A stretch of 33,998 nt of DNA from NCBI GenBank assembly GCA_021827645.1, contig JAKAVA010000005.1, positions 1 through 33,998 of the forward strand, read 5' to 3'. Shown here in pieces: positions 26,567-33,998 of the stretch. Both the position numbers and the translations under genes were made by a program. Source of the DNA: Planctomycetota bacterium (GTDB taxonomy: Bacteria > Planctomycetota > Phycisphaerae > WQYP01). The notes beneath the pieces were generated by a model. It saw only the letters and a program-made list of their open reading frames with translations. It was not told where the DNA came from and did no database searches. How positions within the stretch are numbered: position 1 is the stretch's first letter; each line of letters opens with the position of its first letter.

Positions 26567-27193
26567 GGTAAAAACCCCTATCTGATCTGGTCGCTGGTAA
26601 TGATCTGGATGGCGTCCGCATTGGCGCGTGGAGTTATCCTCGACAAAAACCTGACAATACGGTTATGAATACTGATCTTTTGTTTGGAAGGGGATGTTAC
26701 GAGAACAGCGGAAAGGAATCTCAACGGAGGCGATCCGCCTTCGGGCTCTGCTGCGCTGAAATATCCTTCCATAACCGAACCCACAGCAACACCTTGCCAC
26801 GTCACCGTTCGATTGAGTTCACCCTTACCTGAATTGCTCTCAATGCTCACCCCTAGACGATGAGCCGTTCGGGAAAATTAACTGATTTCGCTGTGACTCC
26901 CAACCATCCCTGCGCACAGGCTGTAAAACTGATGCCGAGCCACATTTCTCATTTTGAGATCGGCGCTAGTAAGTATGAAACATTTTCAGCGAAAGTCAAG
27001 AAAATAATGATGAAATTATCGCCCCGCGTAAAAGCGTGGCAGTGGCATTGCAGCAAAAGCGTAAAGAAAATTCATATTGATGGCAGTTGTACCAACGATG
27101 GCAGACTTTGTCTGCCCACTTAACCCACCGGATGCGGTGGACTTATCACTCGACGGAGTATTTCGGACGTGTCATCGCCGTAGTCTGGGAGAA
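26567..27193. other. Gene-poor gap upstream of the giant gene and downstream of prfB
   Basis: About 630 bases. The half near 26567-26850 is the presumed 5' region of the giant gene on the minus strand; I see no convincing -35/-10 pair. A 90-codon minus frame (26850-26578, GTG start) and an 87-codon plus frame (26860-27123) have no ribosome binding site or recognisable product. The half near 27100 holds two small hairpins. Confidence 0.45.
27100..27140. other. Two tandem perfect hairpins downstream of prfB
   Basis: GGCAGAC (27100-27106) pairs with GTCTGCC (27110-27116) around a three-base loop. CCACCG (27125-27130) pairs with CGGTGG (27135-27140) around a four-base loop. They lie 53-94 bases after the prfB stop on the minus strand without a T tract. 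They may be a Rho-independent-like end without poly-T, an RNA stability element, or part of a dispersed intergenic repeat. Confidence 0.45.
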
Positions 27194-28322
27194 TTATTTC
27201 TGCGCGGCCAATTTCCGCTGCTGCGCCTGATAACGAAGCTGCGCATCGATAAATCCTTGGATATCGCCATCCAAGACGACCTCAGGTTGAAATACTTCAT
27301 ACCCATTGCGATGATCCTTCACCCGTCGATCATCGAGCACATAACTGCGAATCTGCGATCCAAAAGCAATTTCCCCCTTTTCGCCGTAGAGTTTGGCAAG
27401 TTCAGCATCGCGCTGCGCTTCCTGCATGCGTAATATTTTTGCCTTGACCATATCCAGTGCCAGCGCCCGATTCTGCACCTGCGATCTCTCGCTGGTGCAA
27501 ACCACCTGTATTCCGGTCGGTTTATGCGTGACGCGAATGGCGGAGGCAACCTTATTGACATTCTGCCCACCCGGTCCGCTGGCCCGAACAAATGCCACGA
27601 TTTCCAGTTCATGTTCCGGGATGATTAACTCGTCATCCGCCCCTTCAAAAACGGGCGTGACATCCACGCTGGCAAAACTGGTATGCCGACGAGCATTGGC
27701 ATCATACGGGCTGATTCGCACCAGTCGATGCACTCCGACCTCACAATTCATCGTGCCGGTTGCATAGGTCCCTTTGACCAGAAGCGTGATTTTACGTATG
27801 CCCGCCTGTTCGCCGTCAAGCCGATCCACCTCGGAAACATCCCAGCCGCGTCGTTCAAAGTACCGCATGTACATGCGAAACAGCATGTCGGCCCAATCGC
27901 AGGCTTCCGTCCCCCCTGCGCCGGCATGAATCTGCACGTAACAATCGGACGCATCATGCGGGCCGGAGAACAAAGCCTGCAACTCCAGCTGTGCAAACGC
28001 CTTTTCCTGGGCGGCAATGGTGTGGTCGGCTTCCTCAATGAGCGCAGCGTCGCTCCCCTCGGTGCCGAGTTCCAGCATGACGTGTGCATCTTCCAACGCC
28101 CGTGCAACGGCATCAAACGGATCCAGAACGGACTTGAGACTTTTGAATTCGCGTATGACTTTGTTGGCGGAATCCTGGTGATTCCAGAAATCCGGCGCGG
28201 ACATCTTTTCTTCCAGCGCCTTGATTTTTACTTTCTTGCCATCGACGTCAAAGGGAGTCGCGGATGTTTTGCACCCGCGCCTCGAGTTCGGCCAAGATTG
28301 CGTCCAGATTTTCCCGTGGCAT
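27194..28322 (-). CDS. prfB: Peptide chain release factor 2, expressed through a programmed +1 frameshift
   Basis: Recognises UGA and UAA stop codons and triggers peptide release. ATG 28322 has GAGGAGG seven bases upstream and opens a 24-codon frame (MPRENLDAILAEL...) ending at TGA 28250-28248. A +1 shift at CTT-TGA-C (28253-28247) continues for 351 residues to TAA 27194, giving 375 residues, the usual RF2 length. The body has HAGAGGTEACDWA (132-144), the codon-recognition loop with SPY (204-206) and the catalytic GPGGQNVNK (249-257, GGQ 251-253). Read without the shift, the frame would start in unrelated upstream sequence, so the annotation needs the shift. The normally SPF tripeptide is SPY here, as I recall from some other bacterial RF2 proteins. 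It is transcribed divergently from rpsD. Confidence 0.95.
28247..28253 (-). promoter_or_regulatory. prfB: RF2 programmed +1 frameshift site (CTTTGAC)
   Basis: The minus strand reads CTT TGA C after codon 23 of the zero frame, the canonical RF2 autoregulatory slip site. Low RF2 activity lets the ribosome pause at TGA and shift to GAC. The purine-rich Shine-Dalgarno-like element that normally sits just upstream (as AGGGGG in E. coli) is not visible; the preceding bases are CGCGACTCC. Confidence 0.93.
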
Positions 28323-28345
28323 GTAATCGCCTCCTCAAAAGCGGA

Positions 28346-28354
28346 AGTATAGCA
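28346..28354 (-). promoter_or_regulatory. Extended -10 promoter candidate for prfB
   Basis: On the minus strand TGC-TATACT (28354-28346) is an extended -10 element, 23 bases before the start codon. That leaves a short leader containing the GAGGAGG ribosome binding site. No good -35 box lies at the right distance. Confidence 0.45.
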
Positions 28355-28463
28355 CGCAATCAAAAATTCGGCTCGATTCAAGCTCAGCCGCTGCTCGTTA
28401 GTCGGAGGTTCTCTCGCCATACACAAGCTCGACTTGAAATTAAGGCGCATCATTTTCGTCTAT

Positions 28464-28492
28464 TTGAGTCCGTCGCCGGATGGGGTTATACT
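28464..28492 (+). promoter_or_regulatory. Sigma70-type promoter for rpsD
   Basis: TTGAGT (28464-28469), a 17-base spacer and TATACT (28487-28492). A start near 28499 would give a leader of about 110 bases before rpsD. The leader contains GGTGA/TCACC and GGCAGG/CCTGCC inverted repeats, the latter at about 28562-28586. Confidence 0.6.
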
Positions 28493-28609
28493 CTCTGGAC
28501 TGTAAATCCGCCGAGAAGGCCCGTGGTGACGCTCACCGCTGGGTACGCCGGCTTTGAACGGGGCAGGGGAAACAATACCACCTGCCGACGGTAGACGTAA
28601 GGAGTTTTT

Positions 28610-29221
28610 ATGTCCCGCCGCTTGGGGCCCAAGGTACGTATTTCTCGTCGCTTGGGCATTGCCATTGAAGATCTTCCCAAACATCGTTCCAAAAAAGGGG
28701 ACGATACCTACATTCCACCGGGTATGCACGGCCTGCGCAGCAGCCGCCGTCTTTCGGAATACGGAATTCGACTGCGCGAAAAGCAGCGGATGAAGGCACA
28801 TTACAATGTGCTGGAAAAGCAGTTCCGTCGCTACATGACCAAGGCCAAAAAGACCAAGGGTAATACCGCCGACACCCTGCAGCAGCTGCTGGAAATGCGG
28901 CTGGATAATGTCGTGCGCCGCCTCGGCGTCGTGCGATCCATCTGGGCCGCTCGCCAGCTTGTTGCTCACGGACATGTAAAAGTGAACGGCAAAAAGGTCG
29001 ACATCGCCAGCTACCACGTGGAACCGGGCATGGTGGTTACCTTCAAGGAAAAAACACACCCGCTTCTCCGGGCCAATATGGAATCGCTCGCCGGGCATCA
29101 GACGCCGCCTTGGTTGGCGTTTAATCCCTCGCAGCTGGAGGCCACCGTCGCCGGAGTGCCCACACGCGATCAAATTCCATTCCATGTGGACACCAAGCTG
29201 ATTATTGAATTTTATCGCTGA
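28610..29221 (+). CDS. rpsD: 30S ribosomal protein S4
   Basis: Primary 16S rRNA-binding protein of the small subunit body, also important for decoding accuracy. The 203-residue protein has the S4 N-terminal domain followed by the S4 RNA-binding domain (MRLDNVVRRLGVVRSIWAARQLVAHGHVKVNGKKVDIASY) and the usual C-terminus ending IIEFYR. It lacks the N-terminal zinc-binding cysteines, so it is the C-minus form. AAGGAG stands five bases before ATG 28610. It is a single-gene unit here, with its own promoter candidate and a strong terminator just after the stop, rather than part of the alpha operon (rpsM-rpsK-rpsD-rpoA) seen in many bacteria. In E. coli S4 represses its own operon; whether it does so here is not visible. 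Confidence 0.97.
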   Translation: MSRRLGPKVRISRRLGIAIEDLPKHRSKKGDDTYIPPGMHGLRSSRRLSEYGIRLREKQRMKAHYNVLEKQFRRYMTKAKKTKGNTADTLQQLLEMRLDNVVRRLGVVRSIWAARQLVAHGHVKVNGKKVDIASYHVEPGMVVTFKEKTHPLLRANMESLAGHQTPPWLAFNPSQLEATVAGVPTRDQIPFHVDTKLIIEFYR

Positions 29222-29245
29222 GTTCAATGGCGTTTATCAAACTGG

Positions 29246-29280
29246 GGCCGCGGGTACATACCTGCGGCCTTTTTTTATTT
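29246..29280 (+). terminator. Intrinsic terminator after rpsD
   Basis: GGCCGCGGGT (29246-29255) pairs with ACCTGCGGCC (29260-29269), ten base pairs with one G-T wobble and a four-base loop. It is followed directly by seven Ts, an A and more Ts. It lies 25 bases after the rpsD stop. The best terminator in the window. Confidence 0.92.
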
Positions 29281-29397
29281 TCGCCTCCTCGCCGGGCGTG
29301 TTACCATATATCCGGTGTATCATTCGGTCGGTCGCCGCGCCGGAGATGCGGTGCGGTAGGGCGGTCATGACCGTCAGCACGCCGCCGAGATATCGGA

Positions 29398-29616
29398 ATG
29401 GATGACGAGCCTGTTATGGATGTTGTGGTTAATGGTAAAAAAGTTGAGTTTCCCGAACCGATAACGGTGGCGGAACTTCTTGCGCAGCATCATCTGCATC
29501 CGACACGGGTTGCCGTCGAACTTAATCGTGAGATATTGCCGAGGAAGGAATACAACTCGGCCCAGATTAAATCAGGAGACCAGATTGAAATCGTCACCTT
29601 CGTTGGCGGAGGCTGA
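29398..29616 (+). CDS. thiS: Sulfur carrier protein ThiS
   Basis: Small ubiquitin-like protein whose C-terminal glycine is adenylated and thiocarboxylated to deliver sulfur for the thiazole ring of thiamine. The 72-residue frame shows the family pattern: [20 protein letters not shown] near the start, a VAVELN segment in the middle, [13 protein letters not shown] at the end with the terminal Gly-Gly. The ATG at 29398 has no proper Shine-Dalgarno site; the ATG at 29416 would give a 66-residue protein of more usual length and is equally possible. It overlaps thiG by 32 bases. I looked for a TPP riboswitch in the 117 bases between the rpsD terminator and the start and did not see one. Confidence 0.9.
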   Translation: MDDEPVMDVVVNGKKVEFPEPITVAELLAQHHLHPTRVAVELNREILPRKEYNSAQIKSGDQIEIVTFVGGG

Positions 29617-30460
29617 TTCAAACCTCTCCGCCCTTGCGGGCGGACCTGAATCCGAACCGTTGAAAATGGGTTCCATCGAACTCCGCTCGCGATTGATCGT
29701 GGGCACCGGAAAATATTCATCGCTGGAACTGATGCGTGATTGTCACGCCGCCAGCGGTGCCCAGGTCGTCACCGTCGCGGTGCGGCGCGAACGCTTGGTC
29801 GATAAAAATTCCGGCCGCAATATTCTCGATTTCATCGACCCTGAAAAATATATTCTGCTTCCTAATACGGCAGGCTGCTTCGATGCTGATGAAGTGGTGC
29901 GAGTTGCGCGATTGGGGCGCGAAATGCTGACCGATTCCGGTTACCGGGGGGCCAATTGGGTTAAACTCGAATGTCTCGGCGACACCAAAACGCTGTTGCC
30001 CGAACCGATCGGCACTCTCAAGGCACTGGAGACACTTGTTGCCGACGGCTTTGAGGTGCTGGTCTACTGCTCCGACGATGTGATGCTCTGTAAGCGTCTC
30101 AAAGAGGCGGGGGCCACTGCGGTGATGCCGGCCGGTTCGCCCATCGGTTCGGGGCAGGGCGTTCTGAACGCCAATGCCATTCGCATTATTGTTGAACTGC
30201 TCAAGGGGGAAGATCCCCTCTACCCGATCATCATCGATGCCGGCGTTGGAACGGCCAGCGACGTTGCCGCCGCCATGGAACTCGGCGTGGATGGCGTGTT
30301 GCTCAACACCGCGATCGCCGGTGCCAAAGACCCCGTCAGAATGGCGCACGCAATGCGGCTCGCAACACATGCCGGCCGACTGGCATTTCAGGCTGGCCGC
30401 ATTCCGAGAAAACTTTATGCCACTGCCAGCAGCCCTTGGGAAGGCCGCATCAACGGCTGA
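29585..30460 (+). CDS. thiG: Thiazole synthase ThiG
   Basis: Forms the thiazole phosphate moiety of thiamine from deoxyxylulose phosphate, dehydroglycine and ThiS thiocarboxylate. The 291-residue TIM-barrel protein has GTGKY (40-44), LLPNTAGC (91-98), ANWVKLE (123-129, Lys127 is the expected Schiff-base lysine), [30 protein letters not shown] and the C-terminal ASSPWEG. The frame is open back to 29480 within thiS. I chose TTG 29585 because GGAG stands six bases before it, inside thiS; the N-terminus then has about 27 extra residues before [10 protein letters not shown]. An ATG within the LKMGS stretch lacks a ribosome binding site. The thiS overlap implies translational coupling. Other thi genes are absent. 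Confidence 0.93.
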   Translation: MKSSPSLAEADSNLSALAGGPESEPLKMGSIELRSRLIVGTGKYSSLELMRDCHAASGAQVVTVAVRRERLVDKNSGRNILDFIDPEKYILLPNTAGCFDADEVVRVARLGREMLTDSGYRGANWVKLECLGDTKTLLPEPIGTLKALETLVADGFEVLVYCSDDVMLCKRLKEAGATAVMPAGSPIGSGQGVLNANAIRIIVELLKGEDPLYPIIIDAGVGTASDVAAAMELGVDGVLLNTAIAGAKDPVRMAHAMRLATHAGRLAFQAGRIPRKLYATASSPWEGRING

Positions 30461-30539
30461 TACCGCCTTCGCTTATCATCGTCGGAACGTGCGAAAGGCC
30501 TGATGCCGCCGAGGCTTTGCCTCAATGCCCGCGTCCCCT

Positions 30540-33137
30540 TCACGCTCCGGCCGTCGAGAACCTGAATCGGCGGTGATCATCGACATCAATTTTGATGGTA
30601 CTGCCGGCCGGAATGTCACCGTCCAGTATCGAGGTGGCCAATGGATTTTCAATGGATTGTTGAATCACACGCTTCAATGGGCGGGCGCCGTAGACCACAT
30701 CGTACCCCTGATCGGCAATTTCCTGCTTGGCCCGGTCTGTCACGGTCAATCCGTAGCCGTGATCCTTGAGTCTTCCGGCAAGCTGCGCAAGCTGGATATC
30801 CACAATCGCCGCAATCTGTTCCTTCTTCAGCGAATGGAAGATGACGATCTCATCAATACGGTTGAGAAATTCCGGCCGGAAATGCTGCTTGAGAACATCC
30901 CGCACACCGGCTTCAATTTCCCAATCTGAACCTTCCTTGCCCGCAAGTTCTTGAATGAGTTGCGACCCCAGATTACTGGTCATCACGATCAGTGTGTTCT
31001 TGAAGTCGACCGTCCGTCCCTGCCCGTCGGTAAGCCGCCCGTCATCGAGCACCTGCAGCAACACGTTGAAAACATCGCGATGTGCCTTTTCAACTTCATC
31101 GAACAAAATCACGCTATACGGCCTTCGCCGGACCGCCTCGGTCAAAACGCCTCCCTCTTCGTACCCCACATAGCCCGGCGGGGCGCCGATGAGTCGTGCG
31201 ACGCTGTGCTGTTCCATGAATTCCGACATATCGATACGAACCATGGCGTCCTGAGTGTCAAATAGGAATTCCGCCAGTGCCTTGGTCAACTCGGTCTTAC
31301 CCACGCCGGTGGGGCCGAGAAACAGAAAGCTGCCGATCGGACGTCGGGCATCGCCCAGTCCCGCGCGGTTGCGTCGCACGGCGTTGCTTACCGCCGAGAC
31401 AGCCTCCTCCTGTCCAACCACCCTTTTCCACAGGTAGCTTTCCATCTTCCGCAGACGCTCCCGATCTCCTTCCAACATCTTGGCGACGGGTATGCCCGTC
31501 CACTTGGCCACGACCTCGGCAATTTCTTCGGGCGTCACTTCTTCATGAATCAGCGATTCACCTGATTTCATCAATTCGTCAAGTTTTTTCTGATCTTCCG
31601 TCAGCTTGGTTTCGAGTTGACGCATATCACTGTATCGAATACGTGCCGCTTCTTCCAACCGCCCCTGCCGCTGGGCTTCGTCCAAGCGCGTCTGCAGAGA
31701 TTCAAGCTGCTCACGGGTGGATTTAATGGATTGAAGCATGCCCGATTCCCGCTCCCATTTGGCGGTCAGCACGTTGTTGCGCTCGCTGAGTTCGGCGATA
31801 CTCTTCTGGACCTGCTCCAACTGTTTGCGCGAGGCATCATCCTTCTCTTTTTTCAGTGCTTCGCGTTCCACCTCCAGTTGAATCAGTCGCCGCCGGACAT
31901 CATCCAGCTCACTGGGAAGCGAATCATTTTCAATACGCAGCCGGCTGGCCGCTTCATCAACCAGATCAATCGCCTTGTCGGGGAGGAACCGGTCGGTGAT
32001 GTAGCGCTGGCTGAGGGTGGCGGCCGCCACCAGCGCCGCATCCTGAATCCGAACGCCATGGTGCGTTTCATAGCGTGGTTTCAGGCCGCGCAGAATGGTA
32101 ATCGTGTCTTCTACGGACGGTGGCAGCACCATCACCGGCTGAAAGCGTCTCTCCAATGCCGGATCTTTCTCAATATATTTGCGGTACTCATCCAGGGTTG
32201 TGGCCCCGATGCAGCGTAACTGCCCGCGGGCCAGCGCCGGTTTAAGCAGGTTGGATGCATCCATGCTCCCCTCTGCCCGACCTGCTCCCACCACATTGTG
32301 CAGTTCGTCAATAAACAATACGACATTCCCCTCCGATGCCTCCACATCCCGCACCACCGCCTTGAGTCGGTCCTCAAATTCACCGCGATATTTCGACCCC
32401 GCCAGCAGAGCTCCCATATCCAGCGCGATCAGACGTTTATTCCGCAGACTCTGCGGCACATCTCCGGAGAGAATCCGCTGGGCAAGCCCCTCTACGATGG
32501 CCGTTTTACCCACGCCCGGCTCGCCGATGAGCACCGGGTTGTTTTTGGTGCGGCGGCTGAGAACCTGCATGCAGCGCCGCACTTCTTCGTCCCGGCCGAT
32601 GACAGGATCCAATTTTCCCTTGCGGGCCGCTTCAACCAGATCACGCCCGTATTTTTCCAACGCCTGATACGACCCCTCTGGGTCTTCGCTGGTCACCCGC
32701 GAATTGCCGCGAATATCCTTCAGTGCCGAGAGAATCGCATCACGTTTGATGCCCAAGGTCGTCAGCAGGTCACGCGCCGGTCCGCCTGACGCGAGCAATC
32801 CCAGCAGCATATGCTCCGTCGAGACATAATCATCCTTGAGGCGATCCGCCTCCTGCTGGGCTGCCGCCAATGCGGCCGACAGATCGCGTGACCCGCCAAG
32901 CTGAGCCCCGCCCGAGACGGTCGGCATGCGATGAAGTTCAGCATCCAAAACTCGTTTCACCTGCGTCGGCTCAACGCCGATCTTGGATAAAATGGGGGGA
33001 ATCAATCCCTGAGGATCTGACAGAAGGGCGGAGAGCAGGTGCAGGGTGTTAATCTCCGAATGGTTGGAAGATGCCGCCAATAATTGCGCCGACTCCAGTG
33101 CCTCGCGCGCCTTTACCGTTAATTTATCAAGAGCCAT
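30540..33137 (-). CDS. clpB: ATP-dependent chaperone ClpB
   Basis: Hexameric AAA+ disaggregase that works with DnaK to pull proteins out of aggregates after heat stress; cytoplasmic. The 865-residue protein has the double Clp N-domain (1-150), the first AAA+ module with Walker A GEPGVGKT (205-212) and [15 protein letters not shown], the long M-domain coiled coil (about 400-530, Glu/Arg/Lys/Gln-rich), and the second AAA+ module with [21 protein letters not shown] and the C-terminal D2-small domain ([13 protein letters not shown]). Length and the full M-domain separate it from ClpA and ClpC. ATG 33137 has AAAGGA five bases before it. No CIRCE element or clear sigma32-type promoter was found upstream. 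The gene is convergent with thiG, 79 bases between stops. Confidence 0.96.
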   Translation of the reverse strand: MALDKLTVKAREALESAQLLAASSNHSEINTLHLLSALLSDPQGLIPPILSKIGVEPTQVKRVLDAELHRMPTVSGGAQLGGSRDLSAALAAAQQEADRLKDDYVSTEHMLLGLLASGGPARDLLTTLGIKRDAILSALKDIRGNSRVTSEDPEGSYQALEKYGRDLVEAARKGKLDPVIGRDEEVRRCMQVLSRRTKNNPVLIGEPGVGKTAIVEGLAQRILSGDVPQSLRNKRLIALDMGALLAGSKYRGEFEDRLKAVVRDVEASEGNVVLFIDELHNVVGAGRAEGSMDASNLLKPALARGQLRCIGATTLDEYRKYIEKDPALERRFQPVMVLPPSVEDTITILRGLKPRYETHHGVRIQDAALVAAATLSQRYITDRFLPDKAIDLVDEAASRLRIENDSLPSELDDVRRRLIQLEVEREALKKEKDDASRKQLEQVQKSIAELSERNNVLTAKWERESGMLQSIKSTREQLESLQTRLDEAQRQGRLEEAARIRYSDMRQLETKLTEDQKKLDELMKSGESLIHEEVTPEEIAEVVAKWTGIPVAKMLEGDRERLRKMESYLWKRVVGQEEAVSAVSNAVRRNRAGLGDARRPIGSFLFLGPTGVGKTELTKALAEFLFDTQDAMVRIDMSEFMEQHSVARLIGAPPGYVGYEEGGVLTEAVRRRPYSVILFDEVEKAHRDVFNVLLQVLDDGRLTDGQGRTVDFKNTLIVMTSNLGSQLIQELAGKEGSDWEIEAGVRDVLKQHFRPEFLNRIDEIVIFHSLKKEQIAAIVDIQLAQLAGRLKDHGYGLTVTDRAKQEIADQGYDVVYGARPLKRVIQQSIENPLATSILDGDIPAGSTIKIDVDDHRRFRFSTAGA

Positions 33138-33820
33138 AAAAATCCTTTCGGCAATGTGGTTTCACCTCAGGCTGCAATTTTCAGCCAGGCTCAGGCATTG
33201 CTATACCCAGCTCAACACAAATCGCGTACCAAGAGGAAGTTTTGCTTTTCCCATGTTTTTTAACGGAAAATGGCCATGGAAGCGAGAGTGTATGCTGTAA
33301 CTTATGCCAAAATGGCAGATCGCCGGGTGGGATAAGCATATTTCGCCTTGCGAGGATATTGTCCTCCTGCCGCATCGTTGATCATTTCAGATAGCGTTTT
33401 CCACCCGAGCGTACTGCGACCGAAATGATACATTGATAGAAATGAACCGCCGATGCGCCGCATGAACATGACTATAGGCCTTCGCGTGATCCCACCCTTA
33501 CGCACACTGCACATGGTTCGCTGTTTGATGGGGAATCCGCATTTCTCCACCACGGCTGAATTTAGCCCGGATTATTCAAGGACCGGCGCGGGATTGCGGG
33601 GGTGGAGGTCGTAAGTGTCGTGTTTGCAGACGGTTAGTCTCCGTGGCTGGATTGAGTCTCGGCGCGCAGTCTGCAAGGGCGGCTTCCATTCGATTTTGGG
33701 TACCCATGCTCCATTTCACGCTCTCCGTCTGCCGACCTGTGTGAACCGGAAGCGAGTGGACATAGTATTAGATTTGTAGTATTCTATCCGGCTGCGATGT
33801 CTCGCGGTTAGGAGTGCCTT
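33138..33820. other. Gene-poor gap between clpB and the IS1380-type transposase
   Basis: About 680 bases. The part next to clpB should hold its promoter, which I could not define. A minus-strand frame, 33553-33302 (GTG start, 83 codons, with Arg/Lys-rich and Met-rich segments such as RRPIVMFMRRIGG), is not recognisable. It could be a small gene, a decayed transposase end or chance. The last 65 bases carry the transposase promoter and ribosome binding site. Confidence 0.4.
33757..33785 (+). promoter_or_regulatory. Promoter candidate for the transposase
   Basis: TGGACA (33757-33762), a 17-base spacer and TATTCT (33780-33785), followed by AGGAG at about 33810-33814 and ATG at 33821. Five of six -35 bases and four of six -10 bases match the consensus. 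Confidence 0.5.
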
Positions 33821-33998
33821 ATGCCTGCCCCACGTTGTCAGCCACTGCTCTTCGATTTTCTCCCCTCCCGAGAACTGATCGTGGAACGCTCTGCCGGCCA
33901 GATCACCTCCGACGCCGGGTTACTCCCCATTCGACAGTTCGACCAGCAGTGGGGCTATACGGAACGTATGGCCGCGTGCCTCCTGGATCCCAAACCCC
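33821..33998 (+). CDS. IS1380-family transposase, N-terminal part (runs off the window)
   Basis: The 59 visible codons start at ATG 33821, six bases after AGGAG. The sequence LLFDFLPSRELIVERSAGQ followed by ITSDAGLLPIRQFDQQWGYT and ERMAACLLDPK matches the conserved N-terminus of IS1380 transposases (a beta-rich opening, then SDAGLLLLREVD and TERLAACL in typical members). These enzymes are DDE transposases with an RNase H fold; the catalytic residues lie beyond the window, so it cannot be said whether the copy is intact. Confidence 0.8.
   Translation, partial: MPAPRCQPLLFDFLPSRELIVERSAGQITSDAGLLPIRQFDQQWGYTERMAACLLDPKP

Larger units (their letters stand above)
33757..33998 (+). mobile_element. 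Left part of an IS1380-family insertion sequence (truncated by the window edge)
   Basis: Called from the transposase start and its promoter. The terminal inverted repeat and target duplication were not located, so the left boundary is unknown and may lie somewhat before 33757. Confidence 0.6.

Noticed and set aside
26578-26850. A 90-codon minus-strand frame directly upstream of the giant gene
   Set aside because: GTG start without a convincing ribosome binding site, no motif, and it would leave no room for the giant gene's own promoter; more likely untranslated upstream sequence.
26860-27123. An 87-codon plus-strand frame
   Set aside because: No Shine-Dalgarno site, unremarkable composition, ends inside the first hairpin.
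27683-28594. A 303-codon plus-strand frame opposite prfB
   Set aside because: Antisense to an unmistakable RF2 gene and overlapping the rpsD leader.
28460-29227. A 255-codon minus-strand frame opposite rpsD
   Set aside because: Antisense to ribosomal protein S4; no motifs.
29281-29397. Possible TPP riboswitch before thiS
   Set aside because: The conserved CTGAGA and the ACCTGATCTGG-like parts of the thi box are not present in this short gap.
33138-33300. Possible CIRCE or sigma32 promoter before clpB
   Set aside because: No TTAGCACTC/GAGTGCTAA inverted repeat and no CTTGAA/CCCCAT pair at proper spacing were found.
1-33998. CRISPR arrays, tRNA or rRNA genes
   Set aside because: I saw no short direct repeats with regular unique spacers, and no cloverleaf or rRNA-like stretch on either strand. 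The only long repeats are coding modules of the giant gene.

Overview
The window looks like a chromosomal segment of a Planctomycetota bacterium, most likely of the Phycisphaerae type. I infer this from gene content, not from a marker-gene search. The clues are a giant serine/threonine/asparagine/glycine-rich repeat protein with a PEP-CTERM sorting tail, a glutaminase-A-like protein (DUF4964/5127/4965/1793), a secreted GH3 glucosidase with a PA14 insert, and a YdjY-like secreted protein. Shine-Dalgarno sites are strong for some genes and absent for others, and GTG and TTG starts are common. Three proteins start best at GTG or TTG when ribosome binding sites are considered.

Layout. 1-1980: the tail of an unidentified gene, then pgl (6-phosphogluconolactonase) and nnrD (NAD(P)H-hydrate dehydratase), all on +. 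2213-8429: a secreted glutaminase-A-like enzyme, an all-helical lipoprotein, and, convergent to it, a secreted YdjY-like protein with a helical C-terminal half. 8608-10511: manC overlapping ruvX on +, meeting queD tail to tail with a 4-base gap. 10690-14557: a GH3 beta-glucosidase and a Met/His/Arg-rich lipoprotein, both on -. 14762-26566: one 3,934-residue secreted repeat protein on -, which takes up about a third of the window. 26567-27193: a gene-poor gap with two small hairpins. 27194-33137: a housekeeping block made of prfB (with the classic RF2 programmed +1 frameshift) and rpsD, which are divergent, then a strong terminator, thiS-thiG (overlapping) and clpB (convergent with thiG). 33138-33998: a gene-poor gap and the start of an IS1380-family transposase that runs off the end.

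How the genes fit together. The secreted glutaminase-like enzyme, the GH3 enzyme, the lipoproteins and the giant PEP-CTERM protein suggest a surface-oriented lifestyle that degrades polymers and possibly forms biofilm. ManC would supply GDP-mannose for exopolysaccharide or glycoprotein synthesis, which suits the usual association of PEP-CTERM proteins with exopolysaccharide. No exosortase or polysaccharide cluster lies in the window. The best candidate for something not described before is the giant repeat protein. It has about eleven long modules, two of them with an extra half-module, and nearly identical DNA blocks in neighbouring modules. The Met/His/Arg-rich lipoprotein next to it is the second candidate.
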